DNA of 64,000 nt, from positions 8,109 through 72,108 of the forward strand of contig CAJTRK010000016.1 in NCBI GenBank assembly GCA_910578475.1, given 5' to 3'. The position numbers were made by a program, and so were the translations under genes. Numbering within the stretch: position 1 is the first letter of the stretch; each line of letters begins with the position of its first letter. The notes under the pieces are model-generated. The model was not told the origin of the DNA and did no database searches. It was given only the letters and a program-made list of their open reading frames with translations. Positions 25,997 through 35,091 of the stretch are shown here, piece after piece. The stretch comes from an uncultured Lachnospiraceae bacterium (GTDB taxonomy: Bacteria > Bacillota > Clostridia > Lachnospirales > Lachnospiraceae).

Positions 25997-28261
25997 ATGA
26001 AAAAGAACAAAGCCATAATGGGTCTGGTTGTCTTTGTGCTTTTGCTGGCCGGTCTTGGGTATACCGCGGCTTTTGGCATCGGCGCGGATAAATCGGGCTC
26101 TGCTTCCAGCGTTAAACTGGGTCTCGACCTGGCCGGAGGCGTCAGCATCACTTATCAGGTAGTGGGAGAAGAGCTGCCGGATAAGGAAGATATGAGCGAT
26201 ACGATTTACAAGTTACAGCAGCGTGTCGAGAATTACAGCACGGAAGCACAGGTATATCAGGAAGGCGATGACAGAATTAATATTGAGATTCCGGGCGTAT
26301 CCGATGCGAATGCCATTCTGGAAGAACTGGGACAGCCGGGAACGCTGTATTTTATCGCGCAGACGGACAGCGCCGGCAATCAGAATTATATTTTCAATTA
26401 CGGAGTTGATGCGGACGGAAACATCGTGCCGCAGTACGACCTTCTGAAAACACTGGAAGAGTTACAGGCGGACGGCTCCATCGTGCTGACCGGTACGGAT
26501 GTTGCGGGCGCACAGGCAGGTTCTCAGCAGGACAGCCTGATGAACAATACCCAATATGTGGTACAACTGACGCTTACCGATGCCGGAACAGAGGCTTTTG
26601 CGAAAGCGACGGAAAAAGCTTATAACGCAGGGGAATCCATTGCCATTTATTATGACGGGGAATTTGTGAGCGTTCCAAATGTTCAGGCAGTTATCTCCGA
26701 CGGCAGCGCGGTCATTACCGGACAGGCCAGTTTTGAAGAAGCGGACAGGCTTGCGTCCACGATTCGTATCGGCGGATTGAAACTGGAACTTCAGGAACTG
26801 CGTTCCAATGTGGTCGGCGCACAGCTCGGCTCCGATGCAATTCGCACCAGTCTGCTTGCGGCGGCTGTTGGATTTGCGCTCGTTGTTGTTTTTATGATTG
26901 CAGTTTATTATGTGCCCGGTATTGCGGCCAGCTTATCGCTTGCTTTATATACCGCGTTAATGATTATTTTGTTAGATGCTTTCGAAATCACGCTGACGCT
27001 GCCCGGCATTGCAGGTATCATCCTGTCAATCGGTATGGCGGTCGATGCTAATGTTATTATTTTTGCCCGTATCAGAGAAGAGCTCGCGACCGGAAAAACG
27101 GTGCAGTCTTCGATTAAAATCGGTTTTTCCAAAGCCCTTTCCGCGATTCTCGACGGCAACATTACGACGCTGATTGCGGCGGCGGTACTGGCGCTGAAAG
27201 GAACCGGAACGATTAAGGGATTTGCCCAGACGCTTGCGCTCGGTATTGTTCTTTCCATGTTCACGGCGCTGCTCGTTACGAAATTTATCTTAAATGCGCT
27301 CCATGCGCTCGGCGTGCAGAGTCCGAAAGCCTATGGCGTGGCAAAGGAGAAAAAGACTTTACGGATTTTATCGAGGCAGAAAGTATTTTTTGCCCTTTCC
27401 GCAGTTGTAATCATTGCAGGATTTGTTGTTATGGGCGTCAATCAGGCATCCGGAAAATCAGCTTTGAATTACAGCCTGGAATTTGTCGGCGGTACATCTA
27501 CTACATTAACGCTGAACGAAGACATGCCGATTGAAAAAATTGATTCCGATATTGTGCCGTTAATCGAGAATATTACGGGAGACGGTAACGTACAGACAAC
27601 AAAAGTAGCCGGTTCCAATCAGATTATCATCAAGACAAGAACGCTGAATGTGGAAGAAAGAGAAGCGTTTGCCAATGTTATGGTCACGAACTTCGGCGTG
27701 GAAGAAAGTTCTATCACGGCGGAGACAATCAGTGCGACTGTCAGCTCGGAAATGAAAGCCGACGCGATTATCGCTATCGTTGCGGCGGCCGTTTGTATGC
27801 TGGTTTATATCTGGTTCCGGTTTAAGGATATTCGATTCGGCGCCAGTGCGGTTATTGCGCTGCTGCATGATATTCTGGTAGTGCTTGCGTTTTATGCGGC
27901 TGTCAGAGTGCCGGTGGGCAATACGTTTATTGCCTGTATGCTGACAATCGTCGGATATTCCATCAACGCAACCATCGTTATCTTTGACCGCATCCGTGAG
28001 AATATGAGAGAGAGGGGCAGGAAGGAAAGTCTGGAAGAAGTGGTGAACAGAAGTATTTCACAGACTTTGTCGAGAAGTGTTTTCACTTCCCTGACCACGT
28101 TCTTTATGGTGGCTTCCCTGGAAGTATTCGGCGTTTCTTCCATACGGGAATTTGCGCTTCCGCTGATGGCAGGTATTATCTGCGGTACTTATTCGTCTAT
28201 CTGCCTTGCGGGTTCCTTATGGCATCTGTTCCGTAAGAAGATGGAAAAGAAGGTTTCCTGA
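25997..28261 (+). CDS. secDF: Protein translocase SecDF, one chain
   Basis: 754 residues. SecD half (to ~450): VKLGLDLAGGVSITYQVV, periplasmic-type P1 domain, then DANVIIFARIREEL. SecF half: NYSLEFVGGTSTTLTLNED and NATIVIFDRIRENMRERG, with twelve membrane segments in total. SecDF uses the proton gradient to help pull exported proteins through SecYEG. The one-chain form is usual in Firmicutes. It follows scfB by 20 bases and probably shares its message. Confidence 0.95.
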   Translation: MKKNKAIMGLVVFVLLLAGLGYTAAFGIGADKSGSASSVKLGLDLAGGVSITYQVVGEELPDKEDMSDTIYKLQQRVENYSTEAQVYQEGDDRINIEIPGVSDANAILEELGQPGTLYFIAQTDSAGNQNYIFNYGVDADGNIVPQYDLLKTLEELQADGSIVLTGTDVAGAQAGSQQDSLMNNTQYVVQLTLTDAGTEAFAKATEKAYNAGESIAIYYDGEFVSVPNVQAVISDGSAVITGQASFEEADRLASTIRIGGLKLELQELRSNVVGAQLGSDAIRTSLLAAAVGFALVVVFMIAVYYVPGIAASLSLALYTALMIILLDAFEITLTLPGIAGIILSIGMAVDANVIIFARIREELATGKTVQSSIKIGFSKALSAILDGNITTLIAAAVLALKGTGTIKGFAQTLALGIVLSMFTALLVTKFILNALHALGVQSPKAYGVAKEKKTLRILSRQKVFFALSAVVIIAGFVVMGVNQASGKSALNYSLEFVGGTSTTLTLNEDMPIEKIDSDIVPLIENITGDGNVQTTKVAGSNQIIIKTRTLNVEEREAFANVMVTNFGVEESSITAETISATVSSEMKADAIIAIVAAAVCMLVYIWFRFKDIRFGASAVIALLHDILVVLAFYAAVRVPVGNTFIACMLTIVGYSINATIVIFDRIRENMRERGRKESLEEVVNRSISQTLSRSVFTSLTTFFMVASLEVFGVSSIREFALPLMAGIICGTYSSICLAGSLWHLFRKKMEKKVS

Positions 28262-28293
28262 AAGCACAAAAAAATGCAGAAAGCCTAAGATAT

Positions 28294-28336
28294 AATTCCT
28301 CCATGCGAAGGTAAAATGCGTGGGGGAATTTTTTTA
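28294..28336 (+). terminator. Rho-independent terminator after secDF
   Basis: Stem of AATTCCTCCATGCG with TGCGTGGGGGAATT (some G-U and one mismatch) followed by TTTTTTT. The remainder of 28262-28499 is AT-rich spacer and must hold the promoter of the next cassette; no clear boxes were seen. Confidence 0.75.
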
Positions 28337-28499
28337 TTGCATTAGCCATACCTTATTTGTAGAATATTAATAGAATTTATAGAATTATTTGCAAAATAGT
28401 AAATTTACAAAATTTAGTTATAATATTTACATCCAGATATTTTGATGGTATAATTTTAAAACGAAACATTCATAGATGATTTTATGCAGGGAGGCTGAA

Positions 28500-29219
28500 A
28501 TGTCATTCATTAAAAATTGTCAAATGAGCATATTCGGAAATTATGAAAGTATCGTGCCGGAAAGCGATTTGGTTCGTAATCTGGCGGACGCTTTGAAAGA
28601 GTATGAATTTATTCCGGGAACAATTGATGTAGGACTCTTTGATTCAGTCAGGGGAGAGGCTTCCATAGGAAAAAGAATTCATATGATTTCAGAAAACGAA
28701 TGTTGGAAAATTAATATTTTGATGGAGCGTATTGATTTCCTGTATACTTATAAGGAATCTGGTAAAGAGTATTTCCGCTTGGAGGATGTGTGCGATACAC
28801 TGTTGGGAATATCTGAATGTGTTTTTCAGGTGCTGGAAGAGGTCAGAGGCAAGCGGCTTGCGTTGAACTGCAGAGTGATACAGGATTTAACCGATATGGA
28901 TATTGGCAGACTGATTCCGGAAGATATTCTGGGGATAACACATTATAAAAATAATGTACAGAGACAGTTAATGAGCTTTGCGAATACAGCCAATGTTACA
29001 TTTGGAGACGAAAAGTCAGAAGATAGCAATGTAATTTTCAAAGCAGATGTTGATGCAAGGGAAAATAAAAGAAGACTGACAGCGGCATATGATATTAATA
29101 CATTATCGGAAAACATGCAGTTAAGGTTTGTTCCGAAAGATTTGAATGCGTATGCAATGGCAGCTCGGGAAAAAATAAACGAAATGATAAAGGATTTTGA
29201 TTCTTTTATGGAAAAGTAG
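28500..29219 (+). CDS. Unknown protein, gene 1 of three-gene cassette
   Basis: About 239 residues, acidic, no signal or membrane part. N-terminal MSFIKNCQMSIFGNYESIVP; the middle (ECVFQVLEEVRGKRLALNCR) and the end (AREKINEMIKDFDSFMEK, helical) suggest a two-part alpha/beta fold, loosely reminiscent of TIGR04255-type sporadic proteins. I cannot assign a function. GGGAGG lies 6 bases before the ATG. The DNA is AT-richer than its neighbours, which suggests acquisition. Confidence 0.7.
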   Translation: MSFIKNCQMSIFGNYESIVPESDLVRNLADALKEYEFIPGTIDVGLFDSVRGEASIGKRIHMISENECWKINILMERIDFLYTYKESGKEYFRLEDVCDTLLGISECVFQVLEEVRGKRLALNCRVIQDLTDMDIGRLIPEDILGITHYKNNVQRQLMSFANTANVTFGDEKSEDSNVIFKADVDARENKRRLTAAYDINTLSENMQLRFVPKDLNAYAMAAREKINEMIKDFDSFMEK

Positions 29220-29228
29220 AGGTTGTAT

Positions 29229-29945
29229 ATGGTTTGTGCGATACCGAATACGGAAAACGTTTCATTTCAGTATAATTTTAGGACATATTATGCTCATGGA
29301 GTCAGTCATGCTCTTTCGTTAAGAGACGATTGTGTACAGAATGAGAGCGAAGAGGCTATCGGAACGCAAAGCGATTGTAATTATCAGGGAATTCCCGGTT
29401 ATCTGGTAAAGTGTGATATAGAAAATAAAATTAACAGCTTCTCGATGCAGGATGATGATGACAGTATTCTTCAAGATTCTGATTTGCAGGTTTCTTATTT
29501 TCAGGAGGAACGGGAAGCATTTGTGAATAACTGCAAAGTACAGTTGTTGAATAGTATCATAGGTGATGAATTTATTGATGGAGAAATATCCAGAACAGAG
29601 ATAATTGTAAAGGAAATGTTTAAACGGGGCAGAGAAGCTGTTATGTCTGCGCTTATGGATATTTATCTGGAATATTTTTCAGAACAGGATATCCATGTGT
29701 TAAAAGGCGTGTTAGAATTGTTATCTGTATTGCCATATGAGGATGTAAGACCATCCGGTCAGATAATGGCACTAGGAGTCATGCGGCATAAAAATAAATA
29801 TGTTATTAAAAAAGGAATACAATTATATGAGCGTTGGAATTCCAAAGAAGGTATCAAAATTATAAAAACGTTACATTTTGAAGAAATGCGTTTTCAGAAA
29901 TATGCAGAACAGGTGATTGAATATCTTGAAAGGGACGGAGTATAA
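29229..29945 (+). CDS. Unknown protein, gene 2 of three-gene cassette
   Basis: About 238 residues, soluble, acidic run QDDDDSILQDSD in the middle and a helical C-terminal half. Family not recognised. ATG 29229 has AGAGG upstream; it begins 9 bases after gene 1 and ends 2 bases before gene 3, so the three are made together. Confidence 0.7.
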   Translation: MVCAIPNTENVSFQYNFRTYYAHGVSHALSLRDDCVQNESEEAIGTQSDCNYQGIPGYLVKCDIENKINSFSMQDDDDSILQDSDLQVSYFQEEREAFVNNCKVQLLNSIIGDEFIDGEISRTEIIVKEMFKRGREAVMSALMDIYLEYFSEQDIHVLKGVLELLSVLPYEDVRPSGQIMALGVMRHKNKYVIKKGIQLYERWNSKEGIKIIKTLHFEEMRFQKYAEQVIEYLERDGV

Positions 29946-29947
29946 GC

Positions 29948-30493
29948 ATGCCTTTTTTGGTACGAAAGATATTAAAGGATGAGAGTATTGAACATATTGA
30001 GAATATAGAGGATAACGATTTTCTGCATCAAAGTGCAGATGTACCGACCACAGAGTTTCGGACAAAACATAGTACATTATCAACTTATATGATTGATAAT
30101 TTGAACGAATTAGATAAAGCGGTATTAGCGATTGCAACAACATCTTCCAAAATATCCAGTATGGAATTTATCATATTAGATGCTGAAATTTTGAAGGCAA
30201 TAGGTTTGAAATATGAAAATACTTATCCGGGAATGGAAATTCCATATGAAGAAATGCAGGAATTTCATTATGATATCGTGGATGTTACTATCGAAAATTT
30301 GGCTAAATGCCTGGAAGCATATAAAAAAACGCTGCAACTGGATGATAATAAAAGTACTTTTATTGTTGATTATGCGGAAGGAAAAATCAAGGATTTGATA
30401 AAAACGGCTTTAAAACAGGAAAAGTTTAACATTGAGAAGGTTCCGGTCGAGTTAAACAAGGCAGTCCAAAAATTGCAAAAGGAATTACATTAA
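29948..30493 (+). CDS. Unknown protein, gene 3 of three-gene cassette
   Basis: 181 residues, acidic, mostly helical, with no membrane segment. N-terminal MPFLVRKILKDESIEHIENI. Not recognised. It closes the cassette and is followed by a strong hairpin shared with the convergent XRE gene. Confidence 0.7.
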   Translation: MPFLVRKILKDESIEHIENIEDNDFLHQSADVPTTEFRTKHSTLSTYMIDNLNELDKAVLAIATTSSKISSMEFIILDAEILKAIGLKYENTYPGMEIPYEEMQEFHYDIVDVTIENLAKCLEAYKKTLQLDDNKSTFIVDYAEGKIKDLIKTALKQEKFNIEKVPVELNKAVQKLQKELH

Positions 30494-30533
30494 ATCCCAT
30501 CAGAAACTTTGAGATAAGTACCTGATGGGATTT
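30492..30533. terminator. Bidirectional hairpin terminator
   Basis: Perfect 12-bp stem AAATCCCATCAG/CTGATGGGATTT with an 18-base loop, lying between convergent genes. The A/T ends suit both directions. Confidence 0.75.
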
Positions 30534-30551
30534 ATAGTTGAAGTATATATT

Positions 30552-31058
30552 CTATTCGACGACCGGCATTTCCGCCGACGTCCTCTGCGTATCCAGCTTC
30601 CGGTTGTGGCATTTGACTTTCATAAAGGCAAGAATATCCTCCTGGTCCCGGTCGTCTAACAGCTGATAATAGTAAAGAACAAGTTTTTCCTGACGTTTCA
30701 GAAACTTGAATTTTTTACTGTTTTCGGGAATGCTTATGTGTTTCAGAAATTCATTTAAGTCATCGCCTTCTGATTTGTTTCCCATAGATTCTTCCGATGG
30801 ATGCTCCGTATTTTGATGGTGGTTGATTGAAAGTTCCAAAAAACTGTTCAAAGGAACATTATATAATCTGGATAAATTATATAATGAATTTACAGGCGGA
30901 GAAATACGTCCCGTCTCATAGTGTGAATAAGTCTGCCTTGTGATATTTAACTGTGATGCGACATACTCCTGTGAATAGTTGTAGGATTTACGAAGCTCTT
31001 TTAAATATTTTTCCAATGGTTTTCCTGACATTACGTTGTCACACTCTCCTTTATCCAT
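30552..31058 (-). CDS. XRE family transcriptional regulator
   Basis: 168 residues. Helix-turn-helix (YNYSQEYVASQLNITRQTYS, then HYETGRISPP) at ~residues 25-65; the C-terminal part has a helical FLKRQEKLVLYYYQLLDDRDQEDIL block that may sense or dimerise. Start 31058 or ATG 31031. It faces the secreted-protein/glycan locus and could repress it; direct repeats lie in the shared upstream region. Confidence 0.85.
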   Translation of the reverse strand: MDKGECDNVMSGKPLEKYLKELRKSYNYSQEYVASQLNITRQTYSHYETGRISPPVNSLYNLSRLYNVPLNSFLELSINHHQNTEHPSEESMGNKSEGDDLNEFLKHISIPENSKKFKFLKRQEKLVLYYYQLLDDRDQEDILAFMKVKCHNRKLDTQRTSAEMPVVE

Positions 31059-31167
31059 ATCTTAATTAGAATGCCCAATCTCCAGAGCCTCATTCGAAAA
31101 CCTTTCTTTATAAAATCCCAATATGTAAATAAATAGTTGATACAATAAAATGTATTACAAAAAGAAC

Positions 31168-31196
31168 TTGAAAATATAGTCATAATAGCATATTAT
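31168..31196 (+). promoter_or_regulatory. Likely main promoter of the glycan locus
   Basis: TTGAAA (31168-31173), 17 bases, TATTAT (31191-31196), about 160 bases before the first gene. Direct repeats AATAGCATATTATG (31185-31198) and AGTAGCATACTATA (31218-31231) overlap or follow it and could bind the adjacent XRE protein. The rest of 31059-31359 is AT-rich leader with no gene seen. Confidence 0.6.
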
Positions 31197-31359
31197 GTAT
31201 ATTGTAAGTATATCAAGAGTAGCATACTATATTTAGAAAGATTTCTAAAATAGCAAACACAACAGTATATGAGAATAATAAAAAGGATACAACAGGTGGT
31301 TACGCAGATGTGAATATCGCTCTGCGACACAAATAAATATTTTAAGAGGAGGAAGGAGA

Positions 31360-32052
31360 ATGAAAACAAAATTCATTCAGAAACTCATGGCAGGCGCTTT
31401 AACGGCAGCTCTTGTAGCAGCACCGTGTATGGGCGTTTTTGCCAGCGAGACACCGGGCGGCAGCGATACGCCGAATAAACCCGGTGTTGAGGAAGAAGTT
31501 GTTGAAATCGTCAATAGTTCTGTTGGCGATAACGACGAAGGCGGTTCTGCTGTAAGCGGCATTGCACAGATTCCGGCAACCAGCTCCGTAGCGGGCGTAA
31601 CATCTACCGTAAAAGGCGTATATCTTGCAACAAGCATTAACGGCGCGGCGATTACGACGAGTGTTGCAACTATTGCAAGCAGCTATAATCTGGGTGCGGG
31701 CGAGACTCCTTGTGCACGTGTTTACAACATGGATGTTAAGAAGAGCCCTCTTGCAGCAGCGGCTATCAATTCGGCTGCAGAAGCGCTTGGCGCAGCAGTA
31801 GGTCCCTACATCAACGTGGAACTTGGCTTTACCAAAGGCGGTAAATTTGGCCTGCTTCCGTCTGATGGAGCGCCGATTACAATGAGCTTCGGCATTCCGA
31901 AGTCCTTTGTACAGGACGGAAAGACCTATGCGGTTATCTGTGTACGTCCTGGCGGCGTGGTAACGGTTCTGCAGAACACAAGCACAAATCCCAACGTTGT
32001 AACGTTCTCCACGACAGGTGGACAGGGTGCATATGCAATCATCAAATATTAA
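31360..32052 (+). CDS. Secreted Ser/Thr/Ala-rich protein
   Basis: 230 residues. Sec signal peptide MKTKFIQKLMAGALTAALVA with a likely cut at VFA-SE. The mature protein starts acidic, then residues 55-110 are rich in Ser, Thr and Ala (ATSSVAGVTSTVKGVYLATS), a good target for O-glycosylation. No sorting signal. GGAGGAAGGAG before ATG. The GT39-like gene follows only 16 bases later. Function unknown. Confidence 0.8.
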   Translation: MKTKFIQKLMAGALTAALVAAPCMGVFASETPGGSDTPNKPGVEEEVVEIVNSSVGDNDEGGSAVSGIAQIPATSSVAGVTSTVKGVYLATSINGAAITTSVATIASSYNLGAGETPCARVYNMDVKKSPLAAAAINSAAEALGAAVGPYINVELGFTKGGKFGLLPSDGAPITMSFGIPKSFVQDGKTYAVICVRPGGVVTVLQNTSTNPNVVTFSTTGGQGAYAIIKY

Positions 32053-32068
32053 TTTGATGAGAGATGAC

Positions 32069-33892
32069 ATGAAGACTGGGAGAAGAGCGTTCTTCTTCCA
32101 GTATCTTCTTCTGTTCGTTGTGCTCATTTTCAGTATTTATCAGTATAGTGTACATAGATTGTATGGATTTTCCGTTTATCCGGATGAGTTCGGCTACTGG
32201 GCAAGCGCGGCACAGTGGATTGGTTATGACTGGTCGGATGTGGCGTCGCTTGGTTACTATTATTCTTTTGGATACAGCCTGCTGTTGGCGCCGATACTGA
32301 TGCTTTTTCATGACAGTATCAAGGCTTATCGCGCGGCAGTATTTGTGAATATGATTCTGCAATGTATTTCCGTTGGTATGCTGTGGGGAATTTTTAACAG
32401 AATTTTCCGCAGGCCGGCATGCGATATGGAATATGATGCGGAAAAAGAACGCATCAAAAAAATGCAGCTGGTATTTGCCGTCGGAACTGCGGTATTTTAT
32501 CCGGCGTGGACTTTTTATGTGCAGATGACGTTGGCGGAAGCGCTCCTTACCTTTTTATATGTGTTCATCTGCCATCAGTTTATATTGCTATTGGACGATA
32601 CGAAAACAATAAATGTAACAGGTAGAATATTGCTATTGTCGATAGCATTTCTATACTTACATTTTGTACATATGCGTACGGTCGGCGTTGCCGCTGCCGC
32701 CGTACTGGTTCTTGGATTCTATTTGTGGCGAAATCCGACGTACAGAAAGTGGATTGTTTTGCTCGGAGCGGTTCTTGCTGTGGGCGTTATAATCGGATTC
32801 CGGATGAAAGAACAAGTGATAGAAAGTGTTTATGTCACAGCTGACGCAGAAAATCTTGCAGTCAACGATTACACAGGAAAAATCCGAGGTATCATTGCAA
32901 TTTTGTCGCCGCAGGGGATAAAACAATTTCTGCAAAGCTGTGCCGGTAAACTATATTATCTCGGGATGGCCTCATTTGGTCTGTTTTATCCGGCGGTCGG
33001 AATCTGTGTAAAAAAGACATTTATTCTGCTGCGAGGTATTTTCAAGAGGAAAAATGATATCCGGAGAGAGGACTGGTTTTACGGTTTCCTGCTCTTATCT
33101 ATGATGGGGCAGTTTCTGGTGTCGGCTTTATATGCAAACGGCGCATACAGACTGGACAGCATTATCTACGGAAGATATAACGATTATTTTCTGCCGCTTT
33201 TTATGGGAATCGGAGTTCTTGTTCTTCTGAATGATAAAAATCCCTGGAAGATATTTTTGTATAACACCATCATATCTTCCGTACTTTTTGTCATCACACT
33301 TCGAACGGCTTTGCACAGTGAAAACAGGGTCATGCGAGGCGTTTTTGCGACAGGGCTTAACTATCTATCCGAAAGCGTTTATTCTTATCAGGTTGTTCCG
33401 GAATTTATCAAAGCATATATATTTGGCATATTTTTAATGTTCCTTCTGACGGGAAGTATCTGCATCGGAAGACGTTTCCGGCAGATTGTTTTCCCTGTGG
33501 CATTCGTTCTGCTCATGGAGATATTGCTGACAATCTGCCTGTGCCGTAAATATACATGGTCATATAATGATTCGGATTATTATGATTTAAAAGTCTATGA
33601 ATGGATAACGGATTATGAAGCGCAAAACGGCGATGTGCCGGTTCGGTATCTGTATGGAGGCGGAACGAATTACATAGACCTGATTCAGTTCGCCATGCGG
33701 GATAAAAAAATCGAAATCATATGGGAGAAGGATAGTCCGGACGATGAAAACGGTCAGGAAATACGGGAACCGGGCTTTTCGGAACCGGCTTTTCTGATTG
33801 CGGATTATAACAGTCCCTATTTGTCGGAACTGGAAGAAAAATATATGAAATGTGTGGAAAGCAATTCTTTTGTGCTGTTTTTTATCCTATAG
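32069..33892 (+). CDS. GT39-like membrane glycosyltransferase
   Basis: About 607 residues, around twelve membrane segments. The first outside loop has YPDEFGYWASAAQWIGYDWS, with the acidic DE pair typical of GT-C (GT39/ArnT-like) enzymes, and GYYYSFGYSLLLAP. Such enzymes use polyprenyl-phosphate sugars on the outer face of the membrane. A paralogue with the same loop lies at 43094. No G-tract. The acceptor is unknown: glycan or the secreted protein upstream. Confidence 0.8.
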   Translation: MKTGRRAFFFQYLLLFVVLIFSIYQYSVHRLYGFSVYPDEFGYWASAAQWIGYDWSDVASLGYYYSFGYSLLLAPILMLFHDSIKAYRAAVFVNMILQCISVGMLWGIFNRIFRRPACDMEYDAEKERIKKMQLVFAVGTAVFYPAWTFYVQMTLAEALLTFLYVFICHQFILLLDDTKTINVTGRILLLSIAFLYLHFVHMRTVGVAAAAVLVLGFYLWRNPTYRKWIVLLGAVLAVGVIIGFRMKEQVIESVYVTADAENLAVNDYTGKIRGIIAILSPQGIKQFLQSCAGKLYYLGMASFGLFYPAVGICVKKTFILLRGIFKRKNDIRREDWFYGFLLLSMMGQFLVSALYANGAYRLDSIIYGRYNDYFLPLFMGIGVLVLLNDKNPWKIFLYNTIISSVLFVITLRTALHSENRVMRGVFATGLNYLSESVYSYQVVPEFIKAYIFGIFLMFLLTGSICIGRRFRQIVFPVAFVLLMEILLTICLCRKYTWSYNDSDYYDLKVYEWITDYEAQNGDVPVRYLYGGGTNYIDLIQFAMRDKKIEIIWEKDSPDDENGQEIREPGFSEPAFLIADYNSPYLSELEEKYMKCVESNSFVLFFIL

Positions 33893-33923
33893 GAAATTGC
33901 TGTAATCTCAGTGGACGCCAGAC

Positions 33924-33976
33924 AAGAATTTACGCAGTAAATTCTTGGAACGCAGGCTGCTGAGCCTGCGTTTTTT
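33924..33976 (+). terminator. Tandem hairpins, terminator after GT39-like gene
   Basis: Hairpin 1: AAGAATTTA/TAAATTCTT (33924-33932/33938-33946). Hairpin 2: AACGCAGGCT/AGCCTGCGTT (33949-33958/33963-33972) followed by TTTTTT. Strong terminator; the next gene may have its own promoter or live on readthrough. Confidence 0.75.
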
Positions 33977-34013
33977 ATAGAATAGCGGCACGGAAAAGAA
34001 AGGAAGCCGAAAG

Positions 34014-35051
34014 ATGAAACTGATTATTCAAATCCCATGCTATAACGAAGCAGAGACGCTGGAAATTGCGTTGAACGCGCTGCCCAGGCAGATAGAAGGA
34101 ATCGATGAAATCGAATACCTGATTATCAACGACGGCAGTCAGGACGATACCGTAGCGGTGGCAAAAAAATGGGGCGTGCATCATGTGGTGAACTTTAAAC
34201 AGAACAAAGGACTGGCCAAAGGATTTATGGCCGGTCTGGACGGATGCCTCAGAAACGGTGCGGATATAATCGTCAATACGGATGCGGATAACCAGTATTG
34301 CGGCGATGATATTCCACAGTTAGTCCGTCCGATTCTGGAAGGAAAAGCCGATATGGTTATCGGCGCCCGTCCGATTGATGAGACAGAACATTTTTCTTTC
34401 ATTAAGAAAAAGCTGCAGCATTTCGGCAGTTGGGTTGTGAGAAAAGCGTCTCATACGGATATTCCCGATGCGCCCAGTGGGTTTCGCGCATTCAGCAGAG
34501 AAGCGGCGATGCGCATAAATGTGGTCAACGATTATACTTATACGCTGGAAACAATCGTACAGGCCGGAAGGGAAAAGATGGCGATTACAAGTGTCCCGGT
34601 CCGGACAAACGGCGAACTGCGTCCGTCGAGACTGTTTAACAGTATTTGGGGATATGTTAAAAAGAGTATGCTGACGATTTTAAGGGCGTATATGATGTAT
34701 AAGCCGCTGAAAAGCTTTACCTTTCTGGCATCCATACCGACGGTCATCGGTTTGTTTATCGGAATCCGCTATTTATATTATATGGCTGTCGGGGTGGCGG
34801 GCGGTCATGTACAATCTCTGATTCTTGGATGCACACTGATTATCATTGGTTTTCTGACTTTGATGATTGGACTTATGGCGGATGTGATTGCGGCCAACAG
34901 AAAGCTGCTGCAGGACACGCAGTATCATGCCCGCCGTTCCGAATATGAAGCGATTTATATGCAGAAGAAGATGGAAAAAGAGGCCGTCAGAACGTATCGT
35001 GTCATCAGCAATGATGAGATTGCGCCGCTTGTGGAGGCGGGAGAAGGCTGA
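34014..35051 (+). CDS. GT2 glycosyltransferase, polyprenyl-phosphate sugar synthase type
   Basis: 345 residues. GT-A catalytic domain with YNEAETLEIALNAL, NDGSQDDT, and NTDADNQY (DxD); the acceptor part has DAPSGFRAFSRE. Two membrane segments at the C-terminus (FLASIPTVIGLFIGIRYLYY and a second at ~270-295). This layout fits DPM1/GtrB-like enzymes that load a sugar on a polyprenyl phosphate, the donor for the GT39-like proteins in this locus (inference). Confidence 0.88.
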   Translation: MKLIIQIPCYNEAETLEIALNALPRQIEGIDEIEYLIINDGSQDDTVAVAKKWGVHHVVNFKQNKGLAKGFMAGLDGCLRNGADIIVNTDADNQYCGDDIPQLVRPILEGKADMVIGARPIDETEHFSFIKKKLQHFGSWVVRKASHTDIPDAPSGFRAFSREAAMRINVVNDYTYTLETIVQAGREKMAITSVPVRTNGELRPSRLFNSIWGYVKKSMLTILRAYMMYKPLKSFTFLASIPTVIGLFIGIRYLYYMAVGVAGGHVQSLILGCTLIIIGFLTLMIGLMADVIAANRKLLQDTQYHARRSEYEAIYMQKKMEKEAVRTYRVISNDEIAPLVEAGEG

Positions 35052-35091
35052 GCGGAACGGGCAGAACGATTGTGTGAAAGGGACATGAATT

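Noticed and set aside
33924..33976. Double hairpin as a small RNA gene
   Set aside because: The second hairpin with its T-run is a normal terminator and no promoter is visible just upstream.
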